Shown piece by piece: positions 51,348 through 55,743 of a stretch of 55,743 bases of DNA; position 1 is the stretch's first letter, and every line of letters starts with the position of its first letter. The stretch is from Candidatus Hermodarchaeota archaeon (GTDB lineage Archaea > Asgardarchaeota > Hermodarchaeia > Hermodarchaeales > Hermodarchaeaceae): NCBI GenBank assembly GCA_016840065.1, contig JAEOTB010000095.1:1-55743 (forward strand), read 5' to 3'. The notes below the pieces were generated by a model that worked only from the letters and a program-made list of their open reading frames with translations, was not told where the DNA came from and did not search any database. The position numbers and the translations under genes are program-made.

Positions 51348-51375
51348 AGCATAAAAAGGAGAAGCATAAAAAGGA
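51348..51375. repeat. Two tandem copies of a 13-base motif
   Basis: AGCATAAAAAGGA at 51348-51360 and again at 51363-51375, 2 bases apart, in the divergent region between the AIR-synthase-like gene and the SHOCT-like gene. Each contains a TATA-like CATAAAAAG, so they could be duplicated promoter elements. Confidence 0.5.
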
Positions 51376-51480
51376 CGATTTCACACAACTTTATCAGCAA
51401 TTAAGTAAGAAGTAGTATAGAAGACTAAAGTAAGATAGGATAGTCTAACAGCAGTTGTACTCTAAAATTGGAGTTGAAAA

Positions 51481-52350
51481 ATAATACCAAGCAAAAGGAC
51501 TTCCATTATAGCAGGTCTGTTCTTGATATGTGCGTTAGCACTAGTAGCAGATATGCTCTTCCTAGGGGGAGGTTTCTTAGACTCGCTCTTGCCCGGTCTT
51601 AATTCACTCTTGAATATTCTGATTATTCCTCTTTTACCGATTTTTGTAGTTAGTGCGATTTTAGATAGACGAGGGGCTGGTGAAACAAGTCCGCCGCCTA
51701 GAACCCGACAGACACGGAGACGCCCCAGTGGAGTCCGATCCGCTTCAGGACAGGCTGTCCCTCAAAGGACACAAACAAGAATCAAGCGAGGAAGACAGGC
51801 AAGGAAGTTAGAAACGATTGTGGTTGAAGGTGATGAAAAACCGACAACTCCAACACGACCTGTTCAAACCCAGCCAACTACTGAGCAAACTAGACCCCAG
51901 CCGACAAGAACACAACCTACACCACAGCCAGAAAGCAGCCCTGCTACCCAAGCTACTACAGAGAAGCCTGTTCTTGATGTTGAACAACAATTAGCAGCAA
52001 TCGAGCAGGAGATGGCTAAACTCGAAGAAGAAATGGGAGAACCAGGAACAGAATTCCCTTCCTCACCATCCCCCACCGAACCTGCGGCAGCGCCAGAAAC
52101 AGAAATACCATCCTCACCTCTACCTACCGAGTCCGTTGACCCAGGACAGACAGAACCAACGACGGATATGGAATCTCTCTTTCCTTCTTTTGATTTACCA
52201 CAAGAAGACAAATCTTCTGAGCTGAAAGCCCTAGACGAGCTTCTTGCTCGTTTAGAACAAAGGCGAAAAACAGGAAGTATCTCCGAAAGCACCTATGAGC
52301 GGCTTAAAACTCGATATTTGAAACGGAAAGCAGAGATTTCCAGTAGTTAA
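51481..52350 (+). CDS. Membrane-anchored protein with Pro/Thr linker and C-terminal SHOCT-like domain, apparent AUA start
   Basis: The first canonical start (TTG 51523) cuts the first membrane helix. Upstream the frame reads through a basic lead (PSKRTS) to ATA 51481, which sits 7 bases after GGAG; ATA 51484 is also possible. That gives 289 residues: a basic N-terminus, two membrane helices (about 8-28 and 40-60), an Arg-rich segment, a long Pro/Thr/Gln/Ser/Glu linker and a SHOCT-like end (LKALDELLARLEQRRKTGSI, then SESTYERLKTRYLKRK). SHOCT domains are short oligomerisation/targeting domains. Function unknown. Confidence 0.72.
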   Translation: MIPSKRTSIIAGLFLICALALVADMLFLGGGFLDSLLPGLNSLLNILIIPLLPIFVVSAILDRRGAGETSPPPRTRQTRRRPSGVRSASGQAVPQRTQTRIKRGRQARKLETIVVEGDEKPTTPTRPVQTQPTTEQTRPQPTRTQPTPQPESSPATQATTEKPVLDVEQQLAAIEQEMAKLEEEMGEPGTEFPSSPSPTEPAAAPETEIPSSPLPTESVDPGQTEPTTDMESLFPSFDLPQEDKSSELKALDELLARLEQRRKTGSISESTYERLKTRYLKRKAEISSS

Positions 52351-52364
52351 CCTTGTTTGACGGC

Positions 52365-53153
52365 TTAGAATCGATAAAGCGCTTCACGACGTAATTTTAA
52401 CGCGGGTAGCTGCTCTTGGACTTGCGTGATACGGTTGAGGTCTATCACTGCACTTATTATCTGTGGTGTATTATCCGCTTGGGCTAGTGCCTTACCTTCT
52501 GGGTCGATAATCGCACTTCGCCCACCAAAAGTGTGTTTACCATCGCTTCCAACGCAATTGCACCCGACTACAAACACTTGATTTTCAATAGCTCTCGCTC
52601 TGAGTAAAGTCGCCCATATTGAAATCCGTTCTATTGGAAACTCAGCGGGTACAAAAATAACCTGGGCGCCGCGAAGAGCAAGAGATCGCGTGAGTTCAGG
52701 GAAGCGAATATCAAAACAGATTGCAGCCCCAAACATCCCAAGATTCGTCTTGAAGAGAGGTAGTGCTGTTCCTGGAGTTAGATACTGATTTTCCGCAAAG
52801 GGAGGAAAAAGATGTATTTTGTCATAACTTCCGAGTATCCGACCGTCTTTTGCTATCATCTTACAAGTATTGAAGATGTGTTTTCCGCGCTTCTCCAGTA
52901 AGCTACCTGCAACAAGGAATATGTGATACCGACTAGCTAATTCCCGAAGTAAATTAATGGAGTAACCATCTTGTTTTTCAGCAAGCACACTTGCCTTGTC
53001 TAAGCAGTAACCCGTCGTGAATAACTCAGGCAGAACTAGTATATCAGCCCGAAGGCGTGACGCCTCGTGGATTGCTTGAACAACTGATTTCAGGTTAGAC
53101 TCCTTATCTCCGAATATAACATCAATTTGCGCACAAGCAATATGCAATTGCAT
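52365..53153 (-). CDS. Carbon-nitrogen hydrolase (nitrilase superfamily)
   Basis: 262 residues. The catalytic triad is readable: Glu in LPELFTTGY, Lys in YDKIHLFPP and Cys in AAICFDIRFPE. The family loop ERISIWATLLRARAIENQ follows. It hydrolyses an amide or nitrile; omega-amidase (2-oxoglutaramate) is a common activity in this length class. Divergent from the small protein at 53256. Substrate not determinable. Confidence 0.92.
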   Translation of the reverse strand: MQLHIACAQIDVIFGDKESNLKSVVQAIHEASRLRADILVLPELFTTGYCLDKASVLAEKQDGYSINLLRELASRYHIFLVAGSLLEKRGKHIFNTCKMIAKDGRILGSYDKIHLFPPFAENQYLTPGTALPLFKTNLGMFGAAICFDIRFPELTRSLALRGAQVIFVPAEFPIERISIWATLLRARAIENQVFVVGCNCVGSDGKHTFGGRSAIIDPEGKALAQADNTPQIISAVIDLNRITQVQEQLPALKLRREALYRF

Positions 53154-53255
53154 AACATATCAAACATAGATATGTTTCACTCAAAACTCTAGCGATGACC
53201 TCAAACCTCAGAAAGCTTTTTGTCCAAAGTGCAAATAGCACACAAGGTTGATTAT

Positions 53256-53615
53256 ATGACTGAAGTTGACCTCAAGCCCGCAGTACTCATGAAAATCAAA
53301 GACTTTACCAACTTGATTCGTTTAGTTAGTTTTTGGACCATGCGGGAGCGAACTGCAACTTTGTTTCACTTTCAGAAAGGCAAGAGGAACATTATTGGAA
53401 CATACACCATTCTTCCAGGCTACTACAAATTAGAAGGTTTGCCCCTTTTCATCTATATTGAACAAGAGGAAGCCCCCAAAGGACCATTTGTTAAATATCG
53501 CGCTGATCCTGCAGAGGAATGGGGTTATACAGACGGAACCTTTGATAGGCAATTTCCAATTTACATACCTTTGATTACACTAGACGAGGTACCTATCTTC
53601 TTATCAAATGTCTAG
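53256..53615 (+). CDS. Small protein, unknown function
   Basis: 119 residues from ATG 53256, with AAGGTTG upstream; the frame extends to a TTG at 53220. A strand-rich domain (LFHFQKGKRNIIGTYTILPGYYKLEGLPLFIYIEQEE) follows a helix (KIKDFTNLIRLVSFW). No motif recognised. Confidence 0.62.
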   Translation: MTEVDLKPAVLMKIKDFTNLIRLVSFWTMRERTATLFHFQKGKRNIIGTYTILPGYYKLEGLPLFIYIEQEEAPKGPFVKYRADPAEEWGYTDGTFDRQFPIYIPLITLDEVPIFLSNV

Positions 53616-53682
53616 GACTTCACCCGGAGTAATACTCCATTAGAGCAAATGCATTCTAAGTATTCATCAAGAAGTGCTGCCG

Positions 53683-54744
53683 CTACTCACCTAAATCTTC
53701 CGAAGCTGGGAGGGGCGAAGCTTCATCAGAGGCTGCGAAGAAGCTGATGACATAAGCGATAACGAAGATAAGACTTGAACCAACAATTAGAATCTCCTTT
53801 AAGAGGAATATGTCGAAATTACGAAAGAGTTCAACGAGTGCAAAGGGAAACAGGAACAGGATGCCGAAAAGAGAAAGCTTTCTCTCACCCTCAATTCCTG
53901 CACAGAATTTTGTGATGTATGTAATCACAACGATAGCCAAACACGCCATGTTGATGTAGAAGATTAAACCTAGCGTCCCTCCAATTGCTAGTGGATCGAT
54001 GAGATACAATTTGAACCCAAAAGGATCAAACCAACGATTAAGGAAGACAAACAGCAGACCTGCTATAATTGCTTCGATAAACCAAATTACCCAAACTATA
54101 CCTCCCTTCTCTGTTCGTACTTTACCTCTTGCGTCTAGCGTACCATAAGAAAGATGTAAGAGAGAGCCAATAGCTAAGGCGTTGACTAAGCAGCAGGATA
54201 CGAAGTAGATGGGGTCCACAAGGACAATCCATGTAGAGAAGACGAGTGGCCCAATGGAACTTAGAAAGTATGTGAACCAGAAAAAGAGGAGATAGACTGG
54301 GAGCGCTGCTATGAGACAGAAGAGAAGAGCCGTGTAGAGCAGACGGGCACCAGACCCTTTATTCCAAATAAACTCAGAGTGGTAGACTATTCGCCATGCA
54401 AGGACAAGAGCAGCGAAGACGGCGAGAGGCGGCGAGATGAAAGGGAATAGGAAGAAGGATACAATAATGAGAGTGTTGAAGCCATAGAACAATCGCCACC
54501 GAAATGGGATGATTGTAGTTTTTTCCGATAAATTAGAAAATGCTTTGGTTGTTCTCTCTTGGAATATGAAGATAAACAAGACCCAAGGAAAAGCGAATAC
54601 TACAGGCATTATTCCATAGCGAATAGCGCTGGGGGCAGGTACTAGAGTTAAATGAAAGAGTACCGCGAAGTAGATTATCAGACCCACAGCTGCGATTATA
54701 GGTGTTAGTATCCTTGACGCTTTGGCGCGCGCTTCAACTGACAT
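53683..54744 (-). CDS. Polytopic membrane protein, unknown
   Basis: 353 residues from ATG 54744, which has GGTGG 5 bases upstream (GTG 54753 is also possible). About nine to ten hydrophobic helices, including a long stretch of Leu/Ile/Phe-rich segments. Few charged loops and no catalytic motif. It resembles uncharacterised archaeal membrane proteins rather than a known transporter family. Confidence 0.65.
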   Translation of the reverse strand: MSVEARAKASRILTPIIAAVGLIIYFAVLFHLTLVPAPSAIRYGIMPVVFAFPWVLFIFIFQERTTKAFSNLSEKTTIIPFRWRLFYGFNTLIIVSFFLFPFISPPLAVFAALVLAWRIVYHSEFIWNKGSGARLLYTALLFCLIAALPVYLLFFWFTYFLSSIGPLVFSTWIVLVDPIYFVSCCLVNALAIGSLLHLSYGTLDARGKVRTEKGGIVWVIWFIEAIIAGLLFVFLNRWFDPFGFKLYLIDPLAIGGTLGLIFYINMACLAIVVITYITKFCAGIEGERKLSLFGILFLFPFALVELFRNFDIFLLKEILIVGSSLIFVIAYVISFFAASDEASPLPASEDLGE

Positions 54745-54889
54745 ACTCACCACCTTATTGGAACATGGATTTTAACTTGATGGCAAGCACGCGTTTCATC
54801 TTCGTTTCATTAGAAACGCTTAAATGGCTCGCCCATTAAGAGCCACAAATACTTTATCACCATAAATTAATTGCTAGAAGTGTATTATT

Positions 54890-55743
54890 ATGGGACCGAT
54901 TAAAGTCGCAATCGCCGGATTAGGAAACTGTGCATCCAGCCTCGTCCAAGGCATTTTTTATTACAAAGACGTAACTGGGAAAGAAGAACGTGTAACCGGA
55001 TTGATGCACCCCGACTTCGGTGGCTATTTACCACGCGACATCAAGTTTACCGCAGCCTTTGAAATTAATAGAGATAAAATCGGTAAAGACATTGCTGAAG
55101 CAATCTTCGTCCCACCAAATTGCGTCGCTGAATTCGCTGAAGTACCTAAATTAGGTGTAAAGGTCCAAGCGGCTCCAATAAAGGACGGCGTTGCTAAGCA
55201 CATGCAGCAACCTTTCGTCTGCTATGACCCCAAGGAAATCAAACCTGTTGATGTAGCAGATGAACTGCGTCGCAGCGGCTCTGAAATCCTAATCAACTTC
55301 CTACCAGTCGGGAGTGCGAAAGGCTCACGATTTTACGCACAAGCTGCATTAGAGGCAGGATGCGGCTTCATAAATTGCATACCCGAGTTCATCGTCTCTG
55401 ATGCTGGTTGGCAGAAGAAATACCACAAAGCAGGCTTACCTATGGCTGGAGACGATATTAAAAGCCAAGTAGGCGCAACAATACTCCACCGAGTCTTAGC
55501 TACTCTACTAATGGATCGAGGCATCGACATCAAGGAGACGTACCAACTTAATTTAGGGGGGAATACCGATTTTGAAAACATGTTGGCTGAGTATCGTTTG
55601 AAGAGTAAGCGTATTAGTAAGACTGAGGCTGTGACGAGTTTGCTTCCTCATCCTGTTCCTACTCGTATTGGTCCTAGCGATTATGTCCCGTTCTTGAAGG
55701 ATAACAAGATCTGTTATATCAGTTTGCGGGGTGAGAAGTGGGG
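54890..55743 (+). CDS. ino1: Inositol-1-phosphate synthase (3' partial)
   Basis: 284 codons to the window edge. NAD-binding motif IAGLGNCASSLVQG at the start, FTAAFEINRDKIG, and the catalytic region INFLPVGSAKGSRFYAQAA, then IPEFIVSDAGWQKKY and the GATILHRVLATLLMDRGI helix. It converts glucose-6-phosphate to inositol-1-phosphate, the head-group precursor of archaeal phosphatidylinositol-type lipids. Codons are A/C-ending up to about 55545 and then switch sharply to G/T-ending. Confidence 0.92.
   Translation, partial: MGPIKVAIAGLGNCASSLVQGIFYYKDVTGKEERVTGLMHPDFGGYLPRDIKFTAAFEINRDKIGKDIAEAIFVPPNCVAEFAEVPKLGVKVQAAPIKDGVAKHMQQPFVCYDPKEIKPVDVADELRRSGSEILINFLPVGSAKGSRFYAQAALEAGCGFINCIPEFIVSDAGWQKKYHKAGLPMAGDDIKSQVGATILHRVLATLLMDRGIDIKETYQLNLGGNTDFENMLAEYRLKSKRISKTEAVTSLLPHPVPTRIGPSDYVPFLKDNKICYISLRGEKW

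Noticed and set aside
1..55743. CRISPR arrays, insertion sequences, prophage genes or rRNA
   Set aside because: No regularly spaced repeats, no transposase or integrase motifs, no long terminal inverted repeats and no conserved rRNA blocks were seen on reading both strands.

Overview
The window looks like a chromosomal segment of an Asgard archaeon, possibly Thorarchaeota-like. The archaeal signs are an ATP-dependent DNA ligase, a histone, HerA, a proteasome beta subunit, a non-discriminating-type archaeal GluRS, eL13, the tRNA-splicing endonuclease EndA beside an intron-containing tRNA-Gln, ether-lipid (geranylgeranyl) reductases and the archaeal pantoate kinase/phosphopantothenate synthetase route to CoA. 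The Asgard signs are two Arf-type small GTPases carrying N-terminal longin-like domains, a protein resembling the ESCRT-II EAP30 (Vps22/36) family, two Roadblock/LC7-type proteins and a RING/PHD-like zinc finger. No phage, transposon or CRISPR sequence was seen.

Layout. 1-5.9 kb: end of a coiled-coil protein, DNA ligase, OB-fold protein, DedA protein and RNase HII. 5.9-10.2 kb: a four-gene minus-strand cluster in which every product starts with a longin/roadblock-like domain (a winged-helix protein, longin-GTPase 1, a TFB-cyclin protein, longin-GTPase 2). 10.3-19.6 kb: coiled-coil protein, alanine-type aminotransferase, histone, a metalloprotease with a RING/PHD-like finger, UppP, a PhoU-like protein, EndA and a stomatin. 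19.6-31.9 kb: NapH-like ferredoxin, HerA, a sequon-rich surface protein, the EAP30-like protein, an AK6-like kinase, GluRS, a Roadblock-like protein, a candidate structured ncRNA (30553-30710, minus) and two membrane proteins. 32-40 kb: ferredoxin plus geranylgeranyl reductase, an eL13-HhH fusion, proteasome beta, a lipoate operon (two radical-SAM proteins flanking a lipoyl/octanoyl transferase, with a second reductase) and tRNA-Gln with one clear and one probable intron. 40-44.2 kb: PRPP synthetase, HypB, Roadblock and an ECF S component. 44.4-50.2 kb: a six-gene CoA operon covering ketopantoate formation to phosphopantetheine. 50.3 kb to the end: a HypE/AIR-synthase-like protein, a SHOCT-like protein, a nitrilase, a polytopic membrane protein and the 5' part of inositol-1-phosphate synthase.

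The most unusual observations are the in-cis longin-GTPase fusions and their neighbours, the candidate ncRNA with its own promoter and terminator, several genes that seem to start at AUA (and one at CUG) behind good Shine-Dalgarno sequences, and sharp strand-composition switches inside genes. All functional calls come from reading motifs by eye; no database search was run.
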